64,000 bases of DNA from Bacteroidales bacterium (GTDB lineage: Bacteria; Bacteroidota; Bacteroidia; Bacteroidales; P3), in contig JAFWOP010000014.1 in NCBI GenBank assembly GCA_017545365.1, positions 19,589 through 83,588 on the forward strand, written 5' to 3'. Made by a program: the position numbers and the translations under genes. A model generated the notes under the pieces. The model was not told the origin of the DNA, did not search any database, and saw nothing but the letters and a program-made list of their open reading frames with translations. Shown here one piece after another: positions 44,135 to 53,344 of the stretch; the stretch's first letter is position 1; every line of letters starts with the position of its first letter.

Positions 44135-46888
44135 CTAGTAGGTGTAATAGCCTTGGTTGTCCTGGTAGGACTGCTGCTTGGTGTATTTGACATCCTTGAG
44201 GCTGTTGGCCTTAATGTTGATGACGAAGTTCCAGCTTTTGTAGTAGCCGAAGGGGACCCAATTGAAACGCATCTCCCAGCAATGGAGGTCGCGGTAGATG
44301 TCGACCGAGGTATACGAGATGCCCTTGTTGACGAAGTCGTAGCCGGTGGTGACGGAGACCTTCCAGTTGGGTGTGATGTCGACATTACCTGAGATGCTGA
44401 GGGTTTGGATGATGTCCTTTTTGAAGTTGTACTGCGCAGCGACATAGGTGCTGACGTAGCTGAGGGTGTAGTTGAAGGAGACGTTCCAAGGCATGGAGAA
44501 GTCGGCATAGGAGCCCATCATAAGGGCGGGGTTGTAGTTGTAGGGGGTCTGCATGATGGGAGGCACGACCTGAGTGCCCTGGGGTTCACGGCCGGACTTG
44601 CTGTCGGAGGAAGGCTTGAAGGTGGAGTTGTTGATGCTGTAAGAGAACTGGGTGCTCCAGGTGGTGTTGTTCTTTTGGAGGAGCTTGCTCTGCTTCTCCC
44701 AGACGAATTGGTTGTGCTTGCGCCCTGCACTGTCGATATAGTAGGGGCTGAAGGAGCCAGAGTAGTTGAGGACCATGTTCTTGAAGAGGGTGGTGCGGCC
44801 GGTAATGGAGAGGTCGGACCAACGGAGGGAGTCTTTGGCCAAGTCGTAGCTCATGTTGAGGGAGAGGTTTTCGAGGAGAGTCACCTTCTTCACCCCGGTT
44901 ACGGTGTCTTTGGCATTAGCCACTTTCATTTCCAAGTTGTTGCCGATGCTGAAGTTGATACGACCCGACCGGCCGTCGGAGGGGCCTCCGTAGAGGCTTT
45001 GTTCGAAGATGGAGTAGCGGTGGACGTAGCCTGTATTGTCGGTATAGGACTGCCACCAGCCGAGTTTGGGGTTGCCGAAGTCGGGGCGGTAGTTGAAGGC
45101 CACGGATGGGTTGATGACATGGCGGATGGCTTTGACGGGGCCGAACTTGAAGTTGAACATGCCGTAGATGCGGGTAGAAAGGGAGGAGGTGAAGCCGAAA
45201 TCTCGGTTGGCACGGAAGCCTCGGACGGTGTCGATAAGCACCTTGTTGGTGGTGGTGTCGTAGCTCTTGCGGATGGTAGACCAGTGCCAGCGTTCGTTGT
45301 AACTGACGGAGTTGGTCCAGTTGAAGAATTTGAGTATTTTTTGAGAGAGACTGAGGGGGATGGTGTGTTGTACACCGTACTGCATCTTGTTGAGGGTGGT
45401 GAGCTTGAGGAGGTCGGAGTCCTGAGTGGTGATGTTGTTGTCGGCAGAGAATGTATAGGAGAGGGAGATGTTCTCATACCAGCGGTAGGAGCCGGAGACC
45501 TGTTTGCGGCGCAGGGGGTAGAAGGTGGTGGAACTGAGCGAGAGTGAGGGGAGCTTGAGGTTAATGAGGCCGGTTTGTACATTATATGATTCTCGCAAAG
45601 AGGCAGCAAGGTTGAAGCCGCCACCCAGCTGTGCGGTGTAGGAGATGCTGGAGGTGGTGGTGCTGTTGAAGTAGTCGTTGCTGTTGGTGGTGTTTTTGTT
45701 ATAGTTGCGGCTCTGGAGGTTGACATTGGCCGAGAAACGGCTGCGGGGGTTGGCCTTGGCGTCTTGGTCGTGTTTCCACACGAGCTTGAAGTCACTGTAC
45801 TTTTTAAAGGTGGCACTGTCGCCCAGGATGCCCTCTTTGGTGATGCCGTAGCGGATGTCCACATCGCCCTTATACTTATAGCGGACATAGTAGTTACTCT
45901 TGGCTTCGGCGGCCCAGCTGAGGTTGGTGTAAATCTCGCCGATGAGCGAGAGGTCGAGGTTGTCGTTGATAGGCCAGTAATAGCCGCCGTCCTTGAGGTA
46001 GTAGCCGCGGTTGTTCATCCACCCGTAGTTGGGCATGAGAATGCCGGAGGTGCGGTCTTTCTTCATGGGGAAGAAGGCGAAGGGAAGCACCAGGGGTGTG
46101 GGCACATCTTCGATGGTGACGTAGGCGGGACCGGTGAATATCTTGTCGCCTGTGATGAGCTTGGAGTGGCTGAAATTGATGGCAAAGTGGGGGTGGGAGT
46201 AATTGCAGGTGGTGTATTGGCCGCCATTGAGGTACATCACGGAATCGCTGATTTTCTTCACACGTGAGCCGTGCAGGAAGCCGTCGCCCTGCTGGGTGAT
46301 GACGCCGGAGATGATGCCTTTTTTCGTATTGTAGTTGAAGGCGATGGTGTCGGCCATGTATTCGGCATCGCCCTCCTTGAAGAAGGGTCGCCCGATAGGC
46401 TTGCCGTTGGAATCGGTGACATGCTGGGCATAGAGCATCTGGGAGTTGAAGTCGACGCGGATTTCGTCGGCTTTCAGCTCCATCCCATCGTATTCGATGA
46501 CACCTTTGGTGTAGAGCTGGGCTTTGCGCTTGTTGACATCAAAGGAGATAGAGTCCTCGGCCTGATAGTGGACAATGCTGGTGAGGGCACTGGGGGAGTT
46601 GCCAATGAATGGGAGGGTGTCAGCGGATGGTTCGAAGGCATCGGAGAGGGTGTCGGACAGGGATAGCGAGTCGGGCAGAGACTCAGCCAATGAATCGGCC
46701 AACGCATCGGAAGATTTTTTTTGCAAAGAGGGCATGTTGTCGCCTGCGGAGTCGGACTGAAAAGAGGTCCGAAGGGAGGGCGAAATGCTTTTTTGAGGGG
46801 TAGAAAAGGTGGAATCGGATTGTGAAAATGCACTATTGGTTAATCCCCAGAAGAAGACTAACAAACAGATGTTCAAAATTTTCCACAT
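44135..46888 (-). CDS. lptD: LPS-assembly outer-membrane protein LptD
   Basis: 917 residues. Signal peptide from ATG 46888 (MWKILNICLLVFFWGLTNSA); a Ser/Asp-rich stretch; an OstA/LptA-like beta-jellyroll N-domain at about 90-210 (DSISFDVNKRKAQLYTKGVI, LKADEIRVDFNSQMLYAQHV); and a long barrel beginning near PLVLPFAFFPMKKDRTSGIL. It inserts LPS into the outer leaflet with LptE. The Bacteroidota type lacks the conserved cysteines of the E. coli protein. The frame continues upstream to a GTG at 46900, but ATG 46888 gives the clean signal. It shares a palindromic promoter with the divergent amidase gene. Confidence 0.92.
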   Translation of the reverse strand: MWKILNICLLVFFWGLTNSAFSQSDSTFSTPQKSISPSLRTSFQSDSAGDNMPSLQKKSSDALADSLAESLPDSLSLSDTLSDAFEPSADTLPFIGNSPSALTSIVHYQAEDSISFDVNKRKAQLYTKGVIEYDGMELKADEIRVDFNSQMLYAQHVTDSNGKPIGRPFFKEGDAEYMADTIAFNYNTKKGIISGVITQQGDGFLHGSRVKKISDSVMYLNGGQYTTCNYSHPHFAINFSHSKLITGDKIFTGPAYVTIEDVPTPLVLPFAFFPMKKDRTSGILMPNYGWMNNRGYYLKDGGYYWPINDNLDLSLIGEIYTNLSWAAEAKSNYYVRYKYKGDVDIRYGITKEGILGDSATFKKYSDFKLVWKHDQDAKANPRSRFSANVNLQSRNYNKNTTNSNDYFNSTTTSSISYTAQLGGGFNLAASLRESYNVQTGLINLKLPSLSLSSTTFYPLRRKQVSGSYRWYENISLSYTFSADNNITTQDSDLLKLTTLNKMQYGVQHTIPLSLSQKILKFFNWTNSVSYNERWHWSTIRKSYDTTTNKVLIDTVRGFRANRDFGFTSSLSTRIYGMFNFKFGPVKAIRHVINPSVAFNYRPDFGNPKLGWWQSYTDNTGYVHRYSIFEQSLYGGPSDGRSGRINFSIGNNLEMKVANAKDTVTGVKKVTLLENLSLNMSYDLAKDSLRWSDLSITGRTTLFKNMVLNYSGSFSPYYIDSAGRKHNQFVWEKQSKLLQKNNTTWSTQFSYSINNSTFKPSSDSKSGREPQGTQVVPPIMQTPYNYNPALMMGSYADFSMPWNVSFNYTLSYVSTYVAAQYNFKKDIIQTLSISGNVDITPNWKVSVTTGYDFVNKGISYTSVDIYRDLHCWEMRFNWVPFGYYKSWNFVINIKANSLKDVKYTKQQSYQDNQGYYTY

Positions 46889-46892
46889 ATTT

Positions 46893-46945
46893 TTTGTCAC
46901 TTTCCGATTTTACTCGTATCTTTGCAATTTGAAATTGCAAAGATA
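46893..46945. promoter_or_regulatory. Divergent palindromic promoter of lptD and amidase
   Basis: Bases 46917-46945 form a perfect 29-base palindrome: arms TATCTTTGCAATTT and AAATTGCAAAGATA around a central G. Each arm carries a full -7 box, TATCTTTG on + (46917-46924) and on - (46938-46945). The + promoter also has TTTG at 46893-46896 with a 20-base spacer; the - one lacks a clear -33 TTTG. The two start points would lie near the centre (about 46931) and face apart, so initiation on the two strands is likely to compete. Confidence 0.85.
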
Positions 46946-46989
46946 CCAACTTTTTGCGTCATTTTGAAAATAAAAAAACACAATTGAAA

Positions 46990-48390
46990 ATGAAACGCTT
47001 ACTTGCCCTTTTTATTGTGCTGGTTTGCATAAATGGAGCAGCTTTTTCGCAAAAAAAAGCAGCCGGACAGGTCAAAACCATTGTCATTGACGCTGGTCAT
47101 GGCGGTGACAAGCCTGGTGCTGTGGGCAAAAAATCTAAAGAAAAAAACATCACCCTCTCGCTGGCTCTCAAATTGGGGAAACTCATCGAAGAGAACTATC
47201 CCGATGTGCGCATCATCTATACCCGTACCACCGATGTGGACATCACCCTGGCCGAACGGGCACGCATAGCCAACCGCGCCAAGGCCGACCTCTTCCTCTC
47301 GATTCACTGCAACTCGTGGACCAACACCTCCCCTACCGGCGTGGAGACCTACGTGATGGGTCTTTCGCAAAGCAAGGCCAACATGGAAGTGGCAAAGAAG
47401 GAGAATGCCGACATCTTGTTGGAGAAGGACTACAAGGACAACAGCGACTACCAGGGCTTCGACCCCAACTCGCCAGAGAGCTATGTAATGTTTGCCATGT
47501 ATCAGAATGCCTATATTGATAAAAGCCTGGATTTTGCAGGCCTTATACAGGATCAGTACAAGAGCGCCATCAAGACGATTAACCGCGGGGTCAAGCAGGC
47601 CGAGATATTCGTCCTCTACAAGACCGCCATGCCGGCAGTACTCACCGAGGTAGGCTTTATCAGCAACCCGGAGGAGGAGCAATATATGATGTCGGACGAG
47701 GGACAGGCCACCATTGTGGTGAGCATTTTCAAAGCCTTCGTGGCCTATAAAAGCCAAACCGAGGGGGTGAAGCCGCCATCGGAGCTGAAGATAGAGCTCA
47801 AGGGCTACAAGGCCCCCACCAAACGACAGAAGGCTGATGAGGTTTCCGCACCGCAGCCGAATCCCACCGCAGCCGAGGCCAGCAAGCCCAGCAGCACAGA
47901 ATCTGTCTCCAAGACCGAGCCCCCGATGCCCTCCACCATGATTCCCTCCACGGCACAGACCCACGTGGAGCCCCCGCTACCGATAGACGAGCCTAAGCCG
48001 AAGACTACGGCCCCGCAGCCTAAGGCCGAGAGCAAAAACACTGCCACAGCGGCACCCGCTGTAACACCTGCCGCTACACCCACCGCGGACGAACCTGCCC
48101 CGACCCCTGCCCAAGCCAAAGGGGAGGTGGTGTATAAGGTACAGTTTATGACCAGCACCAAAGAGCTGAAGCCCAACGCCCGTGAGTTTAAGGGCATCAA
48201 GGACTATGAAAGCTACCGCCAAAGGAACATTATTTGCTACACAACAGGCCGTTTCGCCACGGTACGCGAGGCATCAGAACATCAGAAAGCAGTCCGCGAA
48301 AAAGGCTTTTCAGATGCTTTCGTGGTGGCATTCCAAGGCAGCGAGCGCATTACCATGCAACAGGCTAAAGAACTAAGTGGCAAGCAGTAA
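46990..48390 (+). CDS. N-acetylmuramoyl-L-alanine amidase with SPOR-like C-terminus
   Basis: 466 residues. Signal peptide MKRLLALFIVLVCINGAAFS; Amidase_3 catalytic domain at about 28-260 with zinc-ligand motif VIDAGHGGDKPGA (His37), SIHCNSW (second His) and LTEVGFISNPEEE (Glu); a Pro/Ala/Thr-rich linker (about 260-380); and a C-terminal ~80-residue region (VYKVQFMTSTKEL, TVREASEHQKAVREKGFSDA) like a SPOR domain, which binds denuded glycan strands. It cuts the peptide from peptidoglycan during cell separation. ATG 46990 is preferred over a TTG at 46954. The gene shares the palindromic promoter with lptD. Confidence 0.93.
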   Translation: MKRLLALFIVLVCINGAAFSQKKAAGQVKTIVIDAGHGGDKPGAVGKKSKEKNITLSLALKLGKLIEENYPDVRIIYTRTTDVDITLAERARIANRAKADLFLSIHCNSWTNTSPTGVETYVMGLSQSKANMEVAKKENADILLEKDYKDNSDYQGFDPNSPESYVMFAMYQNAYIDKSLDFAGLIQDQYKSAIKTINRGVKQAEIFVLYKTAMPAVLTEVGFISNPEEEQYMMSDEGQATIVVSIFKAFVAYKSQTEGVKPPSELKIELKGYKAPTKRQKADEVSAPQPNPTAAEASKPSSTESVSKTEPPMPSTMIPSTAQTHVEPPLPIDEPKPKTTAPQPKAESKNTATAAPAVTPAATPTADEPAPTPAQAKGEVVYKVQFMTSTKELKPNAREFKGIKDYESYRQRNIICYTTGRFATVREASEHQKAVREKGFSDAFVVAFQGSERITMQQAKELSGKQ

Positions 48391-48420
48391 TCACACCCAT
48401 CTGACGAAAAAGTTACTCAC

Positions 48421-49119
48421 ATGATAGAAGTAAAGAATATAACCAAAATCTATGACGGACAGAAGGCCTTGGACGAGGTAAGCTTCACGGTGCGTGAAGG
48501 CGAGGTGGTGGGCCTTTTAGGCCCCAACGGAGCGGGCAAGTCTACCCTAATGAAAATCCTCACTTGCTACATACCGCCAACCGAAGGGGACGCCACCATC
48601 TGTGGACACAGCATTTACGACGAACCCCTCGAAGTGCGTCGACAAATCGGCTACCTGCCCGAACACAACCCACTATATCTTGATATGTACGTGCGCGAGT
48701 TCCTCACCTTCACCGCCGGCATCTACGGCATCAAACACCCTCAGGACCGTGTGGAAGAGATGATAAAGCTTGTGGGCCTTACGCCCGAGAGCAACAAACG
48801 CATAGGCCAGCTCTCCAAAGGCTACCGCCAACGTGTAGGACTGGCACAGGCCCTGATACACGACCCCAAGGTGCTTATCCTCGACGAACCTACTACAGGA
48901 CTGGACCCCAACCAATTGGAGGAAATACGCACCGTCATCAAGAATGCTGGGAAAGACAAGGTGGTGCTCCTATCGACCCACATCATGCAAGAGGTAGAGG
49001 CCATGTGTTCACGTGCTATCATCATCAACCATGGCCGCCTCGTCTCAGACGACATGCTCGAGCACATCACCTCGCAGCAACTCACCGAAAAATTCCATAA
49101 AGTTACCACAAATAATTAA
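48421..49119 (+). CDS. gldA: ABC transporter ATP-binding protein, GldA type
   Basis: 232 residues: Walker A GPNGAGKST (34-42), Q-loop, signature LSKGYRQRVGLAQAL, Walker B VLILDEPTTGLDP and H-loop STHIMQEVE. It resembles GldA of the gliding-associated ABC transporter (with GldF and GldG). No gldFG genes follow, and non-gliding Bacteroidales keep a GldA homolog, so its transport role is unknown. It lies 30 bases after the amidase gene. Confidence 0.85.
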   Translation: MIEVKNITKIYDGQKALDEVSFTVREGEVVGLLGPNGAGKSTLMKILTCYIPPTEGDATICGHSIYDEPLEVRRQIGYLPEHNPLYLDMYVREFLTFTAGIYGIKHPQDRVEEMIKLVGLTPESNKRIGQLSKGYRQRVGLAQALIHDPKVLILDEPTTGLDPNQLEEIRTVIKNAGKDKVVLLSTHIMQEVEAMCSRAIIINHGRLVSDDMLEHITSQQLTEKFHKVTTNN

Positions 49120-49130
49120 ACCTGAGACCC

Positions 49131-49457
49131 ATGAGCATCTTCGACACTTTAAAATCCGTTGTGGGAAATCTGGATGGCAAAATGCTTGACTCCATCGTAG
49201 GCAAAATCGGTGCCATCGATTTCTCGCCTATCCTCTCCAAATTAGAGGCTCCTGCCAAGAACGACTCTAAGATTAACATCCTTACCGACTTCTTGAAAAA
49301 GCTCTCGCACGAGAAACCGCAGAATGCCAGCCAGTTCATCAATATCACCAAAGGGTTCAACTCTAAAGACCTCGCCGAGGCTCTTTCAAAAGTAGAGAAG
49401 CTCGACATCCCCGGTCTTCAAGCCCTTGCCCCACTGCTTAAAAACTTTATCAAATAA
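49131..49457 (+). CDS. Small alpha-helical protein, unknown function
   Basis: 108 residues without signal peptide or membrane helix. It seems to be three or four amphipathic helices (MLDSIVGKIGAIDFSPILSK, KINILTDFLKKLSHEKPQ, SKDLAEALSKVEKLDIPG). The stop TAA shares its last base with the ATG of pyrF, and gldA ends 11 bases earlier, so it is translated as part of this operon. I do not recognise the family. Confidence 0.7.
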   Translation: MSIFDTLKSVVGNLDGKMLDSIVGKIGAIDFSPILSKLEAPAKNDSKINILTDFLKKLSHEKPQNASQFINITKGFNSKDLAEALSKVEKLDIPGLQALAPLLKNFIK

Positions 49458-50278
49458 TGACACGGAAACAACTCATCGACCTTATACACACCCGCCGCTC
49501 ATTCCTCTGCGTGGGACTTGATGTGGACAAGAACAAGATGCCCGCCCACCTGCGTGATGCCGAAGACGGGGTGTTCCAATTCAATAAGGCCATCATCAAC
49601 GCCACTATCGACTACGCAGTGGCCTATAAGCCGAACCTTGCCTTCTATGAAGCCATGGGCATCGAGGGACTAGTCCAACTGAAGAAAACCATGCAATACC
49701 TTCATAGTTTGGACAAACAGGCCTTCACAATCGCTGATGCCAAGCGAGGCGACATAGGCAACACTTCACAGCAGTATGCCAAGGCCTTCCTCGACCCCGA
49801 AGGGGAATTCAATTTCGATGCCCTCACCATCGCACCTTATATGGGTGCCGACTCGGTGCAACCCTTCACCGTCTATGAGGGCAAGTGGGTCATCCTGCTG
49901 GCCTTGACCTCAAACAAGGGCGCATTTGATTTCCAATACCTGCCTGTCGAGGGTGAAAAGAAACTCTTTGAGCAAGTGCTTGAAACCTCAAAACGGTGGG
50001 GCACTCCCGACAATATGATGTATGTGGTGGGGGCTACTAAGTCCGATATGCTTACGCAGGTACGCGCCATCGTCCCCAACAATTTCCTGCTGGTACCCGG
50101 TGTGGGAGCACAAGGGGGCAGCCTGGAGGAGGTGTGCAGATATGGCCTGACATCCGACTGCGGCCTGCTGGTCAATTCTTCACGTGGCATCATCTATGCC
50201 TCCACGGGTGAGGATTTCGCCGAATGTGCCGCCGAGGAAGCTCACAAACTGCAACAACAAATGTCCGCCGTATTATGA
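49457..50278 (+). CDS. pyrF: Orotidine 5'-phosphate decarboxylase
   Basis: Decarboxylates OMP to UMP, the last step of pyrimidine synthesis. 273 residues, the longer class seen in Bacteroidota. The catalytic network is DAKRGD (residues 94-99), with LDVDKNKMP at the N-terminus and LVPGVGAQGGS and VNSSRGIIYAS in the phosphate-binding loops. Overlaps both neighbours (1 base upstream, 4 bases downstream), so it is coupled to them in translation. pyrH is 45 kb away. Confidence 0.96.
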   Translation: MTRKQLIDLIHTRRSFLCVGLDVDKNKMPAHLRDAEDGVFQFNKAIINATIDYAVAYKPNLAFYEAMGIEGLVQLKKTMQYLHSLDKQAFTIADAKRGDIGNTSQQYAKAFLDPEGEFNFDALTIAPYMGADSVQPFTVYEGKWVILLALTSNKGAFDFQYLPVEGEKKLFEQVLETSKRWGTPDNMMYVVGATKSDMLTQVRAIVPNNFLLVPGVGAQGGSLEEVCRYGLTSDCGLLVNSSRGIIYASTGEDFAECAAEEAHKLQQQMSAVL

Positions 50279-50778
50279 GCATTGAAGAAAACGCCCGGAA
50301 ACGGAGTATCAGAACGCTACACACACTGTTAATCATCAGCTTCATCTACACCGGCATGTGGATCCTCTGCCACTTCATGTTGGGGTTTACTGGCACCGAC
50401 ATGCGGCAAACGATGCTGGAGGTATACCAGTCTATGTCCGAGAAGAATGAGAGCTTCTCTGCGTATGCCATCTTTTGCGAGAAGCTCTTTGCCGTCCCAC
50501 AATGGTATTATATCATCTGTGGACTGCTTGATGCCATCTCGTTTGCAGGACTGCTGCTTATGTGGAGGATACGCAAAAACGGCTTCCATGCCTACACCCT
50601 CGCCAAGCTGATGCTGATGCTGATGCCACTACTCTTCCTCGACCGCTCCTACGTAGGTTTCGGCGACATGATGATGGCAGCCCTCTTCATCGCCTACTAT
50701 TTCGTCTTGATGAAGAACCTCGGTGCCTTCGGCAATGCCCCAGCCAAGGTCGACACACCTTCGGAGCCCGAAGAGTGA
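50275..50778 (+). CDS. Integral membrane protein, unknown function
   Basis: 167 residues with about four membrane helices (LLIISFIYTGMWILCHFMLG, YYIICGLLDAISFAGLLLMW, LAKLMLMLMPLLFL, MMMAALFIAYYFVLM) and a charged C-terminus. No family recognised. The start ATG overlaps the pyrF stop (ATGA), which fixes the start at 50275 and places it in the gldA-pyrF operon. Confidence 0.75.
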   Translation: MSIEENARKRSIRTLHTLLIISFIYTGMWILCHFMLGFTGTDMRQTMLEVYQSMSEKNESFSAYAIFCEKLFAVPQWYYIICGLLDAISFAGLLLMWRIRKNGFHAYTLAKLMLMLMPLLFLDRSYVGFGDMMMAALFIAYYFVLMKNLGAFGNAPAKVDTPSEPEE

Positions 50779-50825
50779 CCCGCCCATGAAGATTTCGCAG
50801 TAAATATCGAAACTGGCAAGATGCC

Positions 50826-51353
50826 TTATCCCTGCTCAGCTACGATATATGTCTTGTATATAGGAGTCACGGGCGGTTGCCAACCCTCGATAGTCTTCTG
50901 AACCGAATTGCACTCCTCACGCGTTCTCGCCGCGATACCTATCGTCAGATTGTCCGGTTCCTCCATCATGTCCCTACCCATTATTATGTCGTTAAGCGGG
51001 AAACATTCCTTTGCCATCTGCCTTGCCTCTGCCAGCCACCGTTCTATCTCCATCACACGCCTGCCTGTTATCGAAGCCAACCATTTCCTATCGTCTCTTA
51101 TCTCCCTCAACTCAGCCATGCAATCTGAATACAACGCTGCATCCATCTTTCCCTTATTAGCATCAAGTATCTGTGCCACCTCCTCACAATCCTTTCTTGT
51201 GGTCAATTCCCTATCCATCAACTCTATCCCCAAAACCGACAAATCCTCAAGCACCCCGTCCGACAGTCTTGTGTGAAACATCCGCCCCACATCCCACAGG
51301 ATGAGGCTATCGTTTAACCCTTGCAGAAACTGTTCCTTGTCCATGGGTTTCAT
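50826..51353 (-). CDS. Hypothetical cytoplasmic protein
   Basis: 175 residues, helix-rich and acidic (QFLQGLNDSLILWDVGRMFH, ERWLAEARQMAKECFPLND). No signal peptide and no motif I recognise. The first base of its start codon complements the last base of the TPR gene stop, a 1-base overlap, so they are one transcript. The role is likely tied to the TPR protein. Confidence 0.65.
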   Translation of the reverse strand: MKPMDKEQFLQGLNDSLILWDVGRMFHTRLSDGVLEDLSVLGIELMDRELTTRKDCEEVAQILDANKGKMDAALYSDCMAELREIRDDRKWLASITGRRVMEIERWLAEARQMAKECFPLNDIIMGRDMMEEPDNLTIGIAARTREECNSVQKTIEGWQPPVTPIYKTYIVAEQG

Positions 51354-52033
51354 TACTCTTTATTCCTCTCTTGGCACATCTCCAAATACTGCTCCGCAAG
51401 TTCTCGGGTAGCATCGTCTGGCTCGTGGTCAAGCACATACTTCAATTCCTCTTCTGCCTCGCCTACGCGGTCAAGATTAAGGTAGTAAGCGGCGCGGTTT
51501 ACGTATGCCAACAAGAAGTCGGGGTCTATCTCGATGGCCTTCTCTATATCAGCCATCGCCTGCTCATGGTGACCCAACATCCCATAGGCGCTGCCCCGGC
51601 TGCAATAAGCCTGCGCGTAGTCGGGATTCAGCTCTACCGCCTTTGTGAAGTCGGGAATCGCCTGCTCATACTGCCCCTGCTTATAGCGCAGATAGCCGCG
51701 ATTGTTATATGCCTCCGCCCGTTTGGGACACAGCCGTATCGCCTGCTCAAAGTCCGCCAACGCCCGCTCCATATCACCCAACGCATCGTAAGCAATACCG
51801 CGATTCAGATACACGATGCCGTCCCGTGGATTCAACGCCAACGACTCGCTGAAAAGCTCCACCTGTCGCTCCGGATGCTCATCATCCCAATAAGCCAAAT
51901 AAAACAGATTCTCCGCCTCTTCCTCCTCCCGCCTCTTTGCCCCGTACCGCACTCCCCGCGCCTCAAACCGCAGCGCCCCAATAGTGACAACCCACCTCCT
52001 CGGCGTCCGATGTCTTTTCCGATTATGCATCAT
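51353..52033 (-). CDS. TPR-repeat protein
   Basis: 226 residues. A basic N-terminus (KRHRTPRRW) is followed by about five tetratricopeptide repeats from residue ~65 on, for example YLNRGIAYDALGDMERALAD, YNNRGYLRYKQGQYEQAIPD, YCSRGSAYGMLGHHEQAMAD. The superhelix probably binds a partner protein. There is no signal peptide. It is translated together with the hypothetical protein downstream. Confidence 0.85.
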   Translation of the reverse strand: MMHNRKRHRTPRRWVVTIGALRFEARGVRYGAKRREEEEAENLFYLAYWDDEHPERQVELFSESLALNPRDGIVYLNRGIAYDALGDMERALADFEQAIRLCPKRAEAYNNRGYLRYKQGQYEQAIPDFTKAVELNPDYAQAYCSRGSAYGMLGHHEQAMADIEKAIEIDPDFLLAYVNRAAYYLNLDRVGEAEEELKYVLDHEPDDATRELAEQYLEMCQERNKE

Positions 52034-52076
52034 AATGTAAAACCGTTTTAAAGTAATGCAGCCCCATTTGTCTTCA

Positions 52077-52571
52077 CTATTTGTGAATTGTTAACAGGCT
52101 ATATATTTTTGTATAGCCGTAATGACCATCCTCTTCATCGTAATTTTCCACAAACCCATCCTTATTGACAAGCAGAGGAATCGGCATTGCTTTGGTTTTT
52201 CTGTAATCTTTCAGTAGGCTAAGCATTGTCTTGTTGGCATCTCTTTTAATCAAAAAAGGAATGGACAAATCCAGATTAATAACCAATCGGTTCTCTGATT
52301 TTAAATCAACAACTGCTACTTCTTTGCCATAATGAATGATAACAATTCCGACGTTGTTTCTCTCCAGTTCTTCAAGATATGGCTTTATATTCGTCTCAAG
52401 CATGCTTTTACTTGCTTCACAATAATCTGCCCAAATATAAATCAATGTATTATCATGACTCTCTATCACTTGAATAAGGTCTGTTCTGTCAGAATCTTTT
52501 AATGCTGTCTTTTGACCAGAACAAGAAACCAATCCGAGTAATGCTAACAGAAAGACTATTCTATGTTTCAT
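52077..52571 (-). CDS. Lipoprotein with degenerate (CxxS) thioredoxin fold
   Basis: 164 residues. Lipoprotein signal (MKHRIVFLLALLGLVSCSGQ). Then a thioredoxin-like domain: LIYIWADYCEASKSMLETN holds C-x-x-S where redox-active proteins have CxxC, and the downstream MPIPLLVNKDGFVENY fits the cis-Pro loop. One thiol remains, so it could isomerise, trap or bind thiols but not act as a normal dithiol oxidase. It lies downstream of the PIN cassette, separated by a terminator. Confidence 0.72.
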   Translation of the reverse strand: MKHRIVFLLALLGLVSCSGQKTALKDSDRTDLIQVIESHDNTLIYIWADYCEASKSMLETNIKPYLEELERNNVGIVIIHYGKEVAVVDLKSENRLVINLDLSIPFLIKRDANKTMLSLLKDYRKTKAMPIPLLVNKDGFVENYDEEDGHYGYTKIYSLLTIHK

Positions 52572-52640
52572 ATCGTTATATTTAAAATTATTTCACCACC
52601 ATAAACGCCAATCCCTCGAAATTATTGCTCTCCCGCCAAA

Positions 52641-52668
52641 CAAAAGCCACCACCCATTCGGTGGTGGC
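52641..52668 (-). terminator. Terminator of the PIN toxin/antitoxin operon
   Basis: GCCACCACC and GGTGGTGGC (52646-52654 / 52660-52668) pair perfectly around a 5-base loop. On the minus strand the stem is followed by TTTTGTTTGG, so it ends transcripts from the PIN genes. Confidence 0.88.
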
Positions 52669-52688
52669 ATTATCTGCATCAAGTTTTA

Positions 52689-53102
52689 TTACAAACTCCT
52701 TACTATGTTCAGAAACTCTGCAAGCGTCCGCACGTCAACCTTCGGGAAGTCATAATGCTGGAGTTCACTGAAGTGGCGGTCATTGCTGACAATATAGGTG
52801 GCACCAGCCGTTATGGCGCAATCTACAAACTTATTGTCATCGGGGTCAGCCGTGATGAGATTGAAGCGATAGGCAGGCCTGACACGTTCGACATTCGGAG
52901 CATTAGAGATGGTCTCAATAACAAGCGATGTAAATTCCCGGTCTTCGGTCATACGCATTAGAATCTCTTCGTATTCAAGTAGTATCTCAGTGCTTACACA
53001 CAGTGTATAACGTCCCTGACGGAAGGCTTGCCAGATGTCATGACCGAACGATCCTGGCACAAGGATGGGGATAAGGCAGTTAGTGTCGAGGACTATCTTC
53101 AT
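52689..53102 (-). CDS. PIN-domain toxin (ribonuclease)
   Basis: 137 residues. PIN core: MKIVLDTNCLIPILVPGSFG (first Asp), LCVSTEILLEYEEILMRM (Glu), LITADPDDNKFVDCAITAGA and YIVSNDRHFSEL (Asp). This matches the putative toxin component of the PIN type II family common in Bacteroidota; such proteins cut RNA with Mg2+. I start at ATG 53102; a GTG at 53111 would overlap the upstream antitoxin stop by one base. The antitoxin precedes it, and a strong terminator follows. Confidence 0.9.
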   Translation of the reverse strand: MKIVLDTNCLIPILVPGSFGHDIWQAFRQGRYTLCVSTEILLEYEEILMRMTEDREFTSLVIETISNAPNVERVRPAYRFNLITADPDDNKFVDCAITAGATYIVSNDRHFSELQHYDFPKVDVRTLAEFLNIVRSL

Positions 53103-53110
53103 CAGTGGCA

Positions 53111-53344
53111 CTATTTATATGTTGTGCGGAAATGCCCCTCGGCCATAGCATCTAGCGTCTCCTGCGTCCAGCCTTTCTCCTCACTGATTTCAGCAGCTCG
53201 CTTCTCCACCTTTTTGAAGTAGTAGTCTGCCAAAACCTGCTTCACCTCCTCAAGTTCCTGCTCGGACTCCATTTTCGAGAACAGTTGGAGAAGATACAAT
53301 TGGATGGGGTTGAATACAGTCGTCCCTGTTGCCGTTGCTTCCAT
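53111..53344 (-). CDS. Antitoxin partner of the PIN toxin
   Basis: 77 residues. Helical and charged (FNPIQLYLLQLFSKMESEQE, LEEVKQVLADYYFKKVEKRA), ending with EKGWTQETLDAMAEGH. The N-terminal half has a common look of antitoxins paired with such PIN proteins, and its stop is next to the toxin start. Antitoxins of this kind bind and inhibit the toxin and repress the operon. No clear TAnnTTTG promoter lies in the upstream 170 bases. Confidence 0.82.
   Translation of the reverse strand: MEATATGTTVFNPIQLYLLQLFSKMESEQELEEVKQVLADYYFKKVEKRAAEISEEKGWTQETLDAMAEGHFRTTYK

Noticed and set aside
44405..45547. 380-codon open frame antisense to lptD
   Set aside because: Same shadow effect; no motif, and it would overlap entirely with lptD.
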